DNA from: Scleromitrula shiraiana | Lineage: Eukaryota; Ascomycota; Leotiomycetes; Helotiales; Sclerotiniaceae | Reading direction: 5' to 3' | NCBI GenBank assembly: GCA_028455995.1 | Contig: JABELC010000005.1 | Span: 744,001-808,000 of the forward strand | Length of the DNA: 64,000 nucleotides | Shown here: positions 24,040 to 36,762 of the stretch, in pieces | Layout: the number at the start of each line of letters is the position of its first letter | Position numbering within the stretch: the first letter of the stretch is position 1 | The notes under the pieces: generated by a model | Told to the model about the DNA's origin: nothing | Seen by the model: the letters and a program-made list of their open reading frames with translations, nothing else | Databases searched by the model: none | Translations under genes and position numbers: made by a program

Positions 24040-25909
24040 ATGACTTCTAACACTTCTCCTATGAACCATAGCTTGAGGAGTAGCGACGAGGAAAAGGGGG
24101 CTTCGGCTCTCTACGAAAACGCCCCTCGTACAAATTCGGATTTGCCTACTGATCCAGATGCACATCTAAGTGAGCAAGAAAAAGCAGCCATTGTATGTCC
24201 CTATCTTTATTCTCTTATCGTTACCATGATTCATTACCATGGCATCATCCTGAAGCTAGGTTTTGCGCAAAGCAACAAAAGTTCTTGTATACGGAATTGG
24301 TAGATACTTTGCGAAGAAGTTGAATAATTGTGGATTTTCCATTTGCTCAACTCTGAAATGTTGCAAGTTTTAGCAAATTAATCCCGAGCAGTGGTACTGA
24401 CCATATATTCAGGATCGAAAACTACTCTGGAAACTTGATCTAACTTTGATACCATGGGTAAGTTATATTCTTGGTCACTCATAAGCATTATACCTAACAA
24501 TTCTCAGCTTTGCATTCTTTACTTACTAGCTTTCTTGGATCGAACAAATATTGGCAACGCCAAAATTGATGGCTTACAAGCTGATTTGAATAACATGTCG
24601 ACTGGGAAATACAATGCAACACTTTCTATCTTCTTTGTCTCATATTCAGTCTTCGAGCCTGTCACAAATGTCCTTCTGAAACGTTTCCGCCCGTCGATAT
24701 TTGTCCCTGTTATCATGTATGTATTACTCCAATATCTCTAAACCTTTCCAATGCATGAAACCAAGAACAGACTACTAATATCCCTACAGAATAGCATGGG
24801 GTTTATGTATGACTTTTATGGGATTCGTGGAGAATTGGTCAGGACTGATGGCAGCAAGATGGTTCCTTGGTCTTGCAGAGGCAGGATTGTTCCCTGGTAT
24901 CAACTACTATTTGTCGTGTTGGTATAAGAGATCGGAATTCGGTATCCGGGCTGCAATTTTCTTTTCTGCCGCAGCCGTATCAGGCAGTTTTGGTGGACTT
25001 CTCGCAGCCGCCATTGTCAAAATGGATGGTCTTGGAGGCCTTCATGGATGGGCGTGGATTTTCATTCTCGAGGGGATTGTGACTGTTCTATTCGGATTTG
25101 CTTCCTTCTGGGCAGTCCAAGATTTTCCAGATCAAGCGAAATTTCTCTCCGACGATGATCGCCGTCGAGTTATTCGTCGCTTGAAAGTTGATCAGCAATC
25201 TTCCGCCGAACACGAGGAATTCAGCATGACCTATGTTTGGATGGCGTTGAAAGACTACAAGATGTGGCTTGGAATGATCATTTACATGGGTGCTGATATG
25301 CCACTCTATGCATTTTCACTATTTCTCCCAACCATCATCACTGAGATGGGTTACACTACGACCAGAGCCCAACTTCTTTCGGTCCCACCATATGCTGCGG
25401 CTGCAATTCTCACAGTCGTAATCGGCTTCGTTGCTGATCGAACTCGACAACGCGGTCTCTGCAACATTGCCGTTTCCTTCCTCGGGATTGCAGGATTTGC
25501 GATGCTTTTAGGCAGTCAAAAGGCCGAGATCAAATATGCTGGGACTTTTCTTGGTGCTTTGGGTATTTACCCCTGTATCTCTAATACAATCTCTTGGGTC
25601 TCGAATAATATCGAAGGGTCATATAAGCGGGGTGTCGTTTTGGGATTCGTGATTGGTTGGGGTAATCTGAATGGAATTGTGAGCTCGAATATCTATTTCC
25701 AGAAACCAAAATATACTGTTGGCCATGCTGTTGTGATGGCATATATGATAGTGTGTTTGCTGGGGGGAAGTATCTTGTTACATCTGCTACTGCGGAGGGA
25801 AAATCACAAGAGAAGAAATGGTGAGAGAGATGTCTGGGTCCAGGCTAAGACACGCAAGGAGGTAGAAGATTTAGGTGACAAGAGACCAGACTTCTTGTAT
25901 ACTTTGTGA
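24040..25909 (+). CDS. MFS permease of the allantoate/anion:cation symporter (Dal5-like) family
   Basis: Exons 24040..24192, 24413..24457, 24508..24716 and 24790..25909 give 508 residues. After a hydrophilic N-tail (to about residue 51) comes KLLWKLDLTLIPWLCILYLL, the typical start of this family, then FLDRTNIGNAKIDGL, and ARWFLGLAEAGLFPGINYYLS, the characteristic motif of transmembrane segments 4-5. Later segments include PPYAAAAILTVVIGFVADR and a C-terminal GWGNLNGIVSSNIYF. About 12 membrane spans are expected in the plasma membrane. The family imports allantoate, nicotinate, pantothenate and other carboxylates by proton symport; which one here cannot be told. The first intron (24193..24412, 220 bp) is unusually long for this window. 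Confidence 0.92.
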
Positions 25910-26425
25910 TGGAGAAATTAAAAGTAGATTATGTAGATAAGACTGGGTCGGAATGGCTAACCATGTATATTTCTGTATAAATTAATATAAAAGTCTGATT
26001 TGATGAAAATGTTTAATAGTTGAACGTCCCAAATAAAATAGGATAATGCGATCTATTTTCTAAACATAAAATGGTATACCCCAGCGACTCAGATACTGCA
26101 CCATATACCTATTCTCGTTTCAATTCCATACCTTGTTCCAAAAGTTTCTTCCGTAGTTCCACTGTATTGGCTCGGGCTGACCATCTAGGGTTGGGCCTTA
26201 TGGTGGGTATAGGATAGAGTATCCGAAAGGCGAGGAATAGCACGCAATAAATGCATGTCCACTCGACATCGCATCAGCGGGACATATATATATCAAGACC
26301 TGCCACTTTGCTAAATTCTACTTATTATTCAAAATTTATGATAACTAAATACGCTATGCTACATGGTATTATTATATTGATACATGATATAGATATTTGG
26401 CCAAAATTTTGACCATTTCTCTTCT
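25910..26425. other. Convergent 3' region
   Basis: 516 bp between the ends of the permease and the cyclotransferase-like gene. It holds their 3' untranslated regions and AT-rich sequence. No other gene was seen. Confidence 0.5.
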
Positions 26426-27463
26426 CTATAACTTAAGTAAATCTTTCTTCTCATCCCATATTCTTTCCGGTCTATCCTTATCCTCATCTTTACCATGTTC
26501 TCCCTTGTCTTTCATCGTTCTCTCTCCGTCTCCGAATACCCTACTCAGAAATTCATCATAAACTTTCCAAGTTAATCTAAACAGCAACCCGACCAAATGT
26601 GACAGCCATTCGGGAATTTTCCCATTCTTATCGGCCAAAACTTTACCCAAGGCAAACAATCCCATTACAACTGGGACTAAAGTTGTTACTACTAACAACT
26701 GTGCAACCTTTTGCTTCGTCGTTGTTAAGGTATATGCTCTCAAATCATATAAATATGCAATATATTCATCCGGTAAATTATGTTCTTCCGCCCCATCTGT
26801 TATTAATTTTAGGTATCGCGCAGATGCTTGAGCATAATTGGGATCGTGACGAGCTATTCGGTTTGTATCTTTGCTATCCAAAGGACATAAAAGGGTATGC
26901 GCTTGGAACGGTACTCCATCAGGCGTTGGGTTGACGGTTTTGCCACCCTCAGGAAGGACATAACATGATACAATCACATCTTCATAAGAAGCGCCGCCTC
27001 CTTCAGTCGCAATTATAGTTTGATAATCTTCGGGGGTGACTTCGTAGACTACACCAACTAATCCCTTATGCCAACGTGTCTTATGGTAATCCGCGGATTT
27101 GGGAGGAAACGAAGGAGATTCGATGTGGCGATATTTGCTATTCGCAAAGCAGGGCTCGATGTAGGGAATGCCGGGAAGGTCAAAGGTTAAGTCGAGTGAG
27201 GGAACATGCACATTTACTGCACTCAGAGGTTTGATGCCGCGCTTTCCTTTGAAGGTTTCGGCAGAGAGGTTGGAGCCATATGCTAGGTATAAAAATGTTT
27301 CGGGCGAGGAATCCTGAGGTTGACGATTCAAATCAAGTCGCGAAGGCGATGTGTGGGGTATTCTTCGATTCAATGTCGAATGATTGATAGATGGTTGGGG
27401 AATGTCAACCTCCCATAACTTCTGCAACACGGTTGAAGCTTTGGCTTCAGATTCAGGCTGCAT
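26426..27463 (-). CDS. Gamma-glutamylcyclotransferase-like protein with C-terminal membrane segment
   Basis: Single-exon gene, 345 residues. The GGCT fold is shown by LYLAYGSNLSAETF (about residue 56, the substrate loop YGSNL), LVGVVYEVTPEDYQTI and ATEGGGASYEDVIV, with the likely catalytic Glu in TEGGG. This matches a widespread fungal group related to GliK of gliotoxin biosynthesis, though such genes also occur outside clusters, as here. Members act on gamma-glutamyl compounds, releasing 5-oxoproline. After the enzyme domain come a hydrophobic stretch (QLLVVTTLVPVVMGLFALGK, about 255-275) and a second (HLVGLLFRLTWKVYDEFL), then a charged tail. This suggests membrane anchoring. The first ATG at 27463 is used; no intron is needed. 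Confidence 0.8.
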   Translation of the reverse strand: MQPESEAKASTVLQKLWEVDIPQPSINHSTLNRRIPHTSPSRLDLNRQPQDSSPETFLYLAYGSNLSAETFKGKRGIKPLSAVNVHVPSLDLTFDLPGIPYIEPCFANSKYRHIESPSFPPKSADYHKTRWHKGLVGVVYEVTPEDYQTIIATEGGGASYEDVIVSCYVLPEGGKTVNPTPDGVPFQAHTLLCPLDSKDTNRIARHDPNYAQASARYLKLITDGAEEHNLPDEYIAYLYDLRAYTLTTTKQKVAQLLVVTTLVPVVMGLFALGKVLADKNGKIPEWLSHLVGLLFRLTWKVYDEFLSRVFGDGERTMKDKGEHGKDEDKDRPERIWDEKKDLLKL

Positions 27464-28080
27464 GGTAAGTTTGGTCGAGTAAAATGAGATGAAGTTTGAA
27501 GAAGACGAAAGAAAAAATGATTGGTTTGTCGGCGCTCCAATCTTTCTAGTATAAAAATATACTTAGGATAATAATGGAAATGATATCTTACAGCATTTTC
27601 AATACTATGTTTTGAGAATACCTTCACTTGAAGGTGTTTGAATTTCTTCCACCGTCATCGGGGGGGTGGTTTGCGGTCCTATCCCGGTGATCCATCCATC
27701 CCTCGGAACTTCAGCGAGTCCCTGTTCCGAATCTAAAATCGAGTAGCGGCCGCCTTATTGTTCATTATGTTAAATAATCTGAGTCCTGCATAAATAATAA
27801 TCACTGCTACAGCCTGTCGATGATTAGGTGCTTGAATCTCTCTTATTGCTAAAGGCGGAAGCGCGTGTTGAATCGTCAAAATTATTGGCTTTTCGAGTTA
27901 TTACTTGTACTTCAATATGCTGTAGTGGGCCGGAAACCTCCACCTTAAAGATTCGGTGCCATCACGGTGCATACTGTATCACCCCTCGCTTACTAATACA
28001 TTTATACCGACACATTACGAGCCATCTCAAATAATAATATCATATCTACTACCGAGCCACCACGAAGTAATGCCATTATA
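27464..28080. other. Divergent promoter region (GGCT-like / BET2)
   Basis: 617 bp between divergent starts. A short G-run and GC-rich stretch lies at 27661-27760, and a NotI-like GCGGCCGC core at 27747-27754. No coding region was recognised. Confidence 0.4.
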
Positions 28081-29318
28081 ATGTCTCTCGTATCTGGACC
28101 TGGACGAGCAGGCTCAGCTGCACTGCCTGAAGAGCTTCAACTTGCCATCGAACCTCACATTAAATACATACAGAGTCTTGACTCAGTAGGCATTCCATCT
28201 TGATATGTCAAGAATCCTCCAATTATTGACAACTCGCATAGCGCAGAGATGAACTCGAATATTGGCATACAGAACACTTGAGGCTAAACGGACTCTACTG
28301 GGGACTCACGGCACTTCACTTACTCGGTCGACCTGATGCCTTACCAAGACAAGAAACAATTGATTTTGTGCTAAGCTGTCAGCATGAAAATGGAGGCTTT
28401 GGAGCTGCGCCGGGTCATGATGCACATTTGCTCTATTCAGTTAGTGCTGTGCAGATTTTAGTCATGGTTGGTGCGGTTGAGGATTTGGAAAAGAATCTAG
28501 GTGGAAAAGGCAAAGATTTGGTTGGAAAATGTAGGATTCTATTATTTCAGCTCTTTCAAGAACTTCCACTAATCATGATATTGTGCAGACCTTGCGGACT
28601 TACAAAATAAAGATTCGGGAACATTTGCAGGCGATGAATGGGGCGAAGAAGACACCAGGTTTCTCTACGCAGCGTTGAATGCGCTTTCGCTGTTACATCT
28701 GCTTCATCTGGTCGATATTGATAAGGCTGTCAAATACATCGTTTCATGCGCGAACTTTGATGGCGGATATGGTGTTTGTCCTGGGGCAGAGTCGCATTCG
28801 GGACAGATATTTGCATGCCTAGGTGCTTTGTCAATTGCCAAAAGAATGGATGTGGTCAATGTCAATAAATTGGGTCGATGGCTGAGTGAGAGACAGGTTG
28901 ATGGCGGCGGATTGAATGGCAGGCCAGAGAAGATGGAGGATGTGTGCTATAGCTGGTGGGTTGCTACTAGTTTGGCTATGATTGGGAAGTTGCATTGGAT
29001 CGATGGGGACAAGCTTACCAAGTTCATTTTGAAGTGTCAGGTCTGCAGTTTGACTCAAGATCATGAAGAAACGAAACTAACAATTGCCAGGATACGGAAA
29101 ACGGCGGGTTCGCTGACCGGCCAGGTGATATGGTTGATGTCTTTCATACCTGTTTTGCCACGACAGGCCTCTCGCTACTTGGTTTCCCGGGAGTTGAAGA
29201 GGTTGATCCAATCTAGTAAGTTTACATCCTTCCATATTTCTATTCCACTAACTAACCTCCTTGTGCTAGCTGTATGCCTAAACGGATTACAGAGCAAGTG
29301 CTAAGAGAGACGTCGTAG
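28081..29318 (+). CDS. BET2: BET2, geranylgeranyltransferase type II beta subunit
   Basis: Catalytic subunit that, with Bet4 and the Rab escort protein, attaches geranylgeranyl groups to Rab/Ypt GTPases for vesicle trafficking. Exons 28081..28185, 28242..28530, 28589..29040, 29091..29215 and 29270..29318 give 339 residues. The alpha-alpha barrel repeats are plain: RLNGLYWGLTALHLLGRPD, SCQHENGGFGAAPGHDAHLL, CANFDGGYGVCPGAESHSGQ, ERQVDGGGLNGRPEKMEDVC and, across a splice, CQDTENGGFADRPGDMVDVF. The zinc ligands are the Asp and Cys of MEDVCYSWW and the His of VDVFHT. The short last exon ends VLRETS. The fourth donor (GTCTGC at 29041) is not consensus, but the protein would break without that splice. 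Confidence 0.95.
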
Positions 29319-30311
29319 GACATATACCATGGCTCACGATCTACTATGAAGTAATGAATTATGAATATACCTGAAAGCGTGAATACATCTCATATGTTTG
29401 AGTCTGCACACCACCCGCCTATGTTGTTTGGTCTACAATATTTTCCTATAACTTCGTGGCATCAGTCCAAAATCAAAACGGCGACCAGTACGGTATACCA
29501 TGTTATATACGACCTATCTCCTTTGTGCCTACGTTCACAACATGCACTTCATCTCCTGCCATCTAATAACCTGACACAAGTATTCCCAATGGTGTTAGGA
29601 TACAAGGCGGGAGAATAAAACTTCGTTGACCATGAGGTATTCATGACTCTTGTCATAGCTTGAATACTCAAATGTCGATGGTATATATCTTTCAAGTAAA
29701 ACCATACAATACCAATGCACGAGTAACTACCTAGATATTGGAGTGTCTTTATATACCCTTTGTGTGGAATAGATAAGTAACACTCATAGAATTTTGTGAG
29801 ATATGATATACCTGGATCGTGTCAGTGGTAAGAGGTGAATGAATTGGAGATTTCTTCACTGTCCGAAATAATATGGAGAGGGAACTTTATAGTATATCTA
29901 GACCATGTCAGTGGTAGGAGAAATATTGAGAGGTTTGTTATCTTCACTTTTCATGAATCTTGTTACCTCGATGACCTATACTCAAATTTTGTAGGTACTC
30001 ATCTACATCTTTTTTGCAGTTCTAGCAAATGGTATAAATAATGTTCAAATTCGAGTTGTATCTTCATTCAATCCATATTATATATATATATATATATTAG
30101 TTGACATGTTCTTTAAAGAAGCATGAACTCCAAGTTGCAGTTGCCCATTTTAGATAGTCTAGAAGCATTCTGACTAAACACCAAGTTCCTTCCTCCTACC
30201 TCAATTTGACCTTGGAGTCTTTCAATTCCTCTCGTGTATTTCTCTTTCCTTCAATTGTCTCTAACAATACGTCTTAAGTATGTCTGTTCTTTCTACTTGA
30301 ATTGTCCTCAG
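29319..30311. other. Intergenic region with a (TA)n tract
   Basis: About 1 kb. A (TA)n tract lies at 30077-30098, and a loose pair of direct repeats shares TGTCAGTGGTA near 29822 and 29906. The first coding exon(s) of the next gene may lie in the last 200 bp, but I could not place its start. Confidence 0.45.
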
Positions 30312-32554
30312 ATTCCAACGAGGAAATCATCTCCTTCATCCAATTTGGAGAAGTAATCGACGACTTTGCTACATTTGCTCATCCCGGTTGGTGATTCTGA
30401 GCTTCAGTATTTTATTACCATTACAAAGTAAGCCATCACTTCAATGAACTCTTCCCCCGATTTCAGATCCAGAGCGTTTAAGTGCTTCCAAAGACCTTCA
30501 ACGTTCAATGATTTCTACATCGGAATTGTGGACGGCTGTCACTTTCTTCTCTAGTCCCCAAATTCAATCTACTGTTATACAATTGGGCGGTCGAAAACCG
30601 TTTACCATCGACAAAGTGGTTCACTACAAATTATCTTTCTTTCCTGATTTATAATTTGACAATCATTGTCTACGATGTTTCTTTGGCCCAATGCTAATTG
30701 ATTCAGATCTGCAGATAGAGCCAGAATGTCGAGAAACCACAATAACATACCACTGCATTGCAGTATTTGCCCAAAGAACCCTCAGTTCTCCGATGTATCC
30801 CATTTACTTACTCATACTTCATCCAAAGCACACTTATCCAACTATTTTAAACTGAAGATTAGAGCTGCCTCTGAGCTCGGTGCAAAGGTAAAATTGGACA
30901 ATTTTGAGGATTGGTACGATAACTACAACTTGGAAAGACTGCTGTCTGAAAGGCTTGCTTCAAAAGACCAAAAGAAAGCGGCCAAAGACAAGAGCTTAAA
31001 GGCAAAGGCAAAAACAATAGTATGTTTATCAGTGAGAAACAAATGTGTTGAGGATATGCTAATGCATTATCATGTAGCCGCCTCTAAAAATCAAGAAAGA
31101 GAATGAACAAGTCCACGAAGATGAATCTAACCTGGCACCAATGTTTCGAGCTCCTATTCCTCGTATGCATCTTTGGCCAACGGCAACCAATTCAAATTCA
31201 AATTCGAATTCACACACAAACACGAACACACCTACACCCGACATAGGAAGTGAATGGGAACAGAGTGCTGTATACACAACCCCGACTACTAGACGTCAAG
31301 TTCCTGGTTACTCACTTCGAGTATCGCCATCGGCAGATGGTGTCTCAGCTGCAGCCAGGTTTATCTTCCTACTTTCAAATTATAATCTTGTTTAAACACT
31401 GACTTGGATTAGGGCTATCACTCCGTTGGAAGGAGAAGGTGCAGATAATGAAGTTGTCGAGGAAAAACTTTCGGATAGTACGAAATTGAAAGGTGTACTC
31501 TGGCCCGGCATGGATCTCTTTGACTCTGCCACAGCAGAAATGAAAAGAATGAGAAATCAGAGAAAAGACGGCTCAATTCTTGAATCAATGATGGCTGCAT
31601 CAACAGAGGTAGAACCTATGGAAGTCTCCTATCATGCCGACGGAGCATTTAGAACCGCTAGGGATATCTTCGGTCCACTATCAACTGAGACTAGTCCAGT
31701 AAGTTTTAAGTTTTCCGTTAGCCTTAGCCTGGTTGTGTGAAGCTATAATACTAACCATTTCATTGTAGGTTAGAGGTCCAACACCGAAGAAACGTAGATC
31801 CAGAAAGATGGTGTTGGCTGATTTGAGTACTAATGTACCTCGACTACGAGCACCTCGACAGAGAGGTCTTACGACAAGCCCTCAAAAACGAAAAAATCCT
31901 GCTAGAGAGCGCCATTCTATTGGTCAGCTAGGTCTTCACTCACAACCAGCACTCAATCCGTTGGCCTTCAATAATCGATTTGCTCCAAGCAACGAAGAGG
32001 ACGAAGAATTTAGAATGACGCTAGGAGATATGGGAACTAAGAAGCGTTCTTTTGGGGTTTTCCAGGATGAACCGGAAATTAGCCCAGGCAGGACAGAGAG
32101 CCCTCTGGAAGATCACCGATTCGACTTTTCGGATAATGCTACCAACGCGTTTGTTAATACAAATCTTAATAGCATTTCTCCAACTCCAGTTGTTAAGCCT
32201 ACGGCGGTACGTATGTTCGGTAAAGAGAACAACAGCAGCAGCAGCAACAGCGATACTGGAGTGGGCATGCGACAAGCTCAGGCTGCTTCTAGCTCCCATC
32301 ATGGATACCCCCAGATGTACTATGATAATGCTTCTATGTACAACCCTCTTTACAACCACCAACCGCGATCTTTCTACTCAGGCGAGCCCACAGAATTTTC
32401 CCAGTTGGGCCAGGAGCATAAGGCAATGACCGGCTTCGCTCCAAACTTCCATAACAACTTCTTCCCAGCTCCTCGATTGGGTAGCAACCATCTACAACAT
32501 TCAAACACCATTAACACACATTCATCCGTTAACATGTCCCATTTTGGAATGTGA
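30312..32554 (+). CDS. Conserved fungal zinc-finger-like protein of unknown function (5' end unresolved)
   Basis: Secure exons are 30726 onward to 31019, 31078..31358, 31413..31698 and 31769..32554. Upstream, two further coding exons fit in phase: 30312..30386 (SNEEIISFIQFGEVIDDFA) and 30467..30599 (PERLSASKDLQRSMISTSEL), joining to an exon from 30707 that runs into MSRNHNN. The true start lies farther left and is not placed. If translation began at 30726 the protein would have 548 residues. A C2H2-like finger is visible: LHCSICPK..FSDVSHLLTHTSSKAH. Farther on are KLKGVLWPGMDLFDSATAEM and RTARDIFGPLSTETSPVRGP, which I recall as conserved in other filamentous ascomycetes. The C-terminal 250 residues are Asn/Ser/His-rich and disordered, with basic patches such as TPKKRRSRK. 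Probably nuclear. No function can be named. Confidence 0.75.
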
Positions 32555-32819
32555 GTTCTGGCTTTTGGTTTTAACAATTATAAGCGGTACTTAAAACAGT
32601 TCATTATCATAGAACATCATCACTGGGACTATTCGAGTCCCCAAAAGCATTTATGGCACAACATTGTTGTGTTCTTATTCTATCAAGGTGGCATTTCATG
32701 GGAGTCGGCTTTCATTATCTTCAAATTAGATGCATATTTATATATGGAATCAGGTGGGAGCGTTCATGCTGGTATTGCCATTGCTATTTGGGTTTTTGAC
32801 TTTATATTATACTATACTA

Positions 32820-35800
32820 TTACAGCTGCTCCATTCCAACAATGAGTTGGTCAAGCTGATCAGTACCATTATTTAGTACATCTAACATCATCTTAGATAG
32901 CCCAAATAGCTTTTTCTCTTTAACTTTCATCTCCAATTCTCGTGATTTGAATGCTGCAGTATCAAGAACTGCCTTTGGGACATTTGCCAAACGAGCGACA
33001 TTGAGACCATATGATCTATGAGCGACTCCTTCACCAACCTCATAGAGAAATGTAATCTCTTCATCTCCATCGCCGGCATCTTCATCCATACCGATATTTT
33101 GAATTCTTTTCCCACCCTTCTCAGCCGTAAACTTCATATGCACATTCCTTAACTCTTTTCCCTTATCAAATCCCTTCGCAACTGCTGCTAATGTCTGATA
33201 ATGAGTAATAAATAAACATAAACATTTCGTCTCTCTAACCACCCAATCCAGTACCGCCTCCGCGATCGCCACACCATCATGCGTACTCGTTCCCCTCCCC
33301 AACTCATCTAAAATAACCAACGATCTCGGCGATGCAGATTTCAAAATCGAAGCCGTCTCGGATAATTCAACCATAAATGTAGATTGCGCAGTAAATAACG
33401 AATCATACGCTCCCATTCTCGTATAAATCCCATCGAGAAGCCCTAAGCGTGCTGATTCGGCGGGAACATAACTTCCGATTTGGGCGAGGATAGATATGAG
33501 AGCTACCTGACGAACATATGAAGACTTCCCGCCCATATTAGGGCCGGTGATGAGAAGGGCTCGTGTGGAGTCGGGCAATGTGGATAGTGATGTGTTGTTG
33601 GGGATATAGGTTGATGGGAGCAGTTGTTCGACCATAGGGTGGCGACCACCGATTACGGATATCTCCGTTGAGGTAGTAAATGTGGGTTTGCAATAGCCAG
33701 GGAGAGAAGCGACGCTTGCGAGTGAGAGTAGACAATCTAGTAGTGCGAGTTGAGATATACTATCGCGGAGAAGCGCATAATGCGTGCTTATTTCCACGAG
33801 GAGATCATGGAATGCGATATCGCAGGCGGAACTTAGTGATTCTTTATGTTGATCTCGTTCACGTAGCATGCGGATTACTTCTGGGGTGTGGAAACGGGAG
33901 AGTTTCTTGGTGCCGCTTATTTTGGCCCAGCTGGCTGGTACGTGTTTTAGGTCGCTATTGGGTACTTCGATCAGGTATTCGATGCCGGCGACGGTGACGT
34001 AGGAGATGGGGGTTTTCTTGGAGAGTTTAGTGGAGGCGATGGTGCGATGGGCGTCGAGTTCTTGTTCGACGGCTGCGATGCTCATTTTATGGTCGCCAAT
34101 AGCTTCGGTTTCGAAGGCTTCGAGGAAGAATGCGTATTTGTCGTCTTTGCGTGCGGCCTGGGCGTTTATTTTTTCCAGGATGGATAGGACGGCGGAGCTG
34201 ATGGTGGGGAGGGATACGATGGCTGTGCTTATGAGGGGAGATTCGAAGTCGGTGTCTGTAAGGGATTTGACATGGGCGTATTCATTGGCGATTTGTTGGA
34301 GGGTTTGAAGAACGGTGAGTAGTTCCGGTCGTGTGCATTTGCCATAATAGATGCGGATCAGACTTCTCTCGAGATCAGATTTGGTGTTTCGGAGAATGGA
34401 ACGCAGTTTGTCGACTTTCATGGTTTGCGCGTTTTCTTTTAGTTCTTCGACTGCAGCAACTCTTTCTTCTAGACGCTCTTTATCTAATAGAGGTCTGCCA
34501 ACCCATTTTCGCAGTAATCTCTGCCCGAACTTTGTTTGAGTCTTGTCGAGAGTCCAGAACAAACTCCCTTTCTCTGTATGATCCGTTTGATTGGTATAGA
34601 TCTCGAGACTAGTCAAGGTGTTTCCATTCAATAACATGTGAGATCGAGCACTAAATGATTGGAAGTACTTGGTCAAATCAAACACATGCTCGAGTCCATA
34701 CTCAGTCATATGGGTAATCATGGCAGATAAACAGATAGTTACCGATTCGGTAAGTTTCAAGACCTTCTCCAAAAGTTGCTGCTCTCGTTCATTGTTGCTA
34801 TTTTGGTGGTCCTTCAATTTATCGGCGTAAAATTGTGTCACATGGGAGTTTGCTTCAACAGCCATGGTTTTTGATTTTGCCACACGTTCGACCCTAATTC
34901 TGTCGCCAAATACATTTGTGGTACTACCAGAGAGATGTTGAACGAGTTTTTCTGTGGCTTTTGTAAGCTCACCAACTATCAGGAACTCGCAAGGAGCGAT
35001 ATGTAACAATCTCGTTTCAATCTCGCCCCTCATGAATCCATCTTCAAAATTATCGTAAATGACATCTCCAGTGGCCGGTTGAACTGCTAGTAAACCAACT
35101 TCAATCTTTTCGTCTGTTCCCACCCCCTTGGCTTTCGTCTCCGTCATACAGAGTAGATAGCCAGTTGAAGGTGCACCGCCAGATGGAGCATCAGTGGGCT
35201 GATCTAATCCTTCAATATCATCGATATATGTACCTTTGGTGTAAACATTGGTAAGTTTGCGAACGAATGGTGCATTTCGATTATCTCCCGCCTTCTTCAA
35301 TGCCGCTGTTTCTATTTGCCGAACAACACCAACTTTGTGGCCAGCACCGATGAGCCTCTTTGCATGAACTGGAAGTCGATGAACGGGAAAGCTTGCAGAA
35401 GCAAAACGGTCGAGGTGAGCTTCTGATGGATCTGAAGTGTGTCAAAATTTTATTTAGAAGATAGTAGCGTTTGGCCAACTCACGCTCATCATACCTGAAC
35501 TTGCCCGGTATACAAACAATGCCAAGTTCCTTCGCCGCGATTCTGGCATCCTCGCCAAAGAATTTAAATTTATAGCCCACCTCAATTATTAACACAGTAT
35601 CCATATGCTTTCTCTTGATATCAAGAACCTGCACCTCTAAAGGAGTTAACTTCCCCGTCTTTACTCCCTTCTTCCTTGACTTCGCAGGCGCTGGTGTTTC
35701 TTCCTCCTCGTCCCCTTCTCCCTCACCATCTTCTAAGTTCGCATTTTCCTCAGGTGTTTCCCAGTTGCTTCGCCTAATACTATCCGGATGGCCCAGCTTC

Positions 35801-36279
35801 TTGACAAACTTCTTATGTAACTCGGCTTTCCGTGCTTTCTCGGTTTCATCATCCTCTTCTTCCTCAATTGCGGGCTCTGTAGACGATAATTGACTGGAAA
35901 ACATGTATCGTTCGGTTCTTTGAGTAACTTTTGAGTTACCACCTGAAGTTGAGGAAGACTTTTGAACAGTAGGAGGAGCTAGAAGGAAATCGCTATCAAC
36001 ATCTTCTTGATTCACACCTTTGGATCGTTTTGTAGGTCTTTCTGGAATCCCAGTATTCCCACCATGGAAATCTTCCGCTAGGGCTCTTTTCGCGGTATTT
36101 GCGATTGGCTTTGGACTCGCAGGAGTTTCCCGATCGCTTTCGGCATCGTAAAGGTTCTCAGGTTGAGGAGGACTGGACGCTGGTGGCGGCTCTTGAGATG
36201 GCTGTGTGGACTTCTTTGTAAAGAAACTGGAGATTGTCTGCTGGGTCTTGGCCGGTGTAGCATTGGGCTTACCCATCAT
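32820..36279 (-). CDS. MSH3: MSH3, mismatch repair MutS homolog
   Basis: With Msh2 it forms MutS-beta, which recognises insertion/deletion loops. Exons 36279..35484 and 35431..32820 (intron 35432..35483) give 1,135 residues. The N-terminus carries a PCNA-interacting box QQTISSFF (residues about 13-20) and an acidic, disordered region. The MutS I domain begins LTPLEVQVLDIKRKHMDTVL and EVGYKFKFFGEDA. The splice restores FRYDEHPSEAHLDRFASAS, which is characteristic of Msh3. The ATPase has Walker A LLITGPNMGGKSSYVRQVAL (about residue 893), then LVILDELGRGTSTHDGVAIA and FITHYQTLA. A second Met one codon later (36276) is an alternative start. The convergent neighbour ends 265 bp away. Confidence 0.96.
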
Positions 36280-36762
36280 GGGCGCGTGATTTTATTACTA
36301 TTGTTCTGATGTGATCAATAGCCCAATTTTGATTCCGGGGTAGCTTTTGACGGCTCATTTGGAAGACGCGACAAATGACGCGCCTCGGTCCTGGCGTAAA
36401 GTGGCTGACGTAATAAGATAGAATTGCTTAGTCATTATATACTAAGCAACATGATAACTGTAATTCATCTGGAGGTGAATTTACATCACCAACTAGTATT
36501 TTGGTATTATTATTTGAAGTTATTTATGCAAGTTGATTTTCAAACTGAACAACTACTAGCAACGGAGAATTTGTGAGATACACTCCTGATGTTGCTAAAA
36601 TCTTCTGTAGGCGGAGAGCTTTCACGGACATTTTGATTTTTTTTTTTGATTCTTTTTCCCCGGAAAATCCCAGGTGATAGATACCCAAATACTCCGGAAC
36701 ATTGTCCAAGGAAAACCAGCCTCTATTGAACTTAATAAAGCCATCGATGTAATACACAATAC
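36280..36762. other. Intergenic region (MSH3 promoter)
   Basis: 483 bp containing the MSH3 promoter and the 3' flank of the methyltransferase gene. It holds a T9 run near 36640. No gene seen. Confidence 0.45.
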
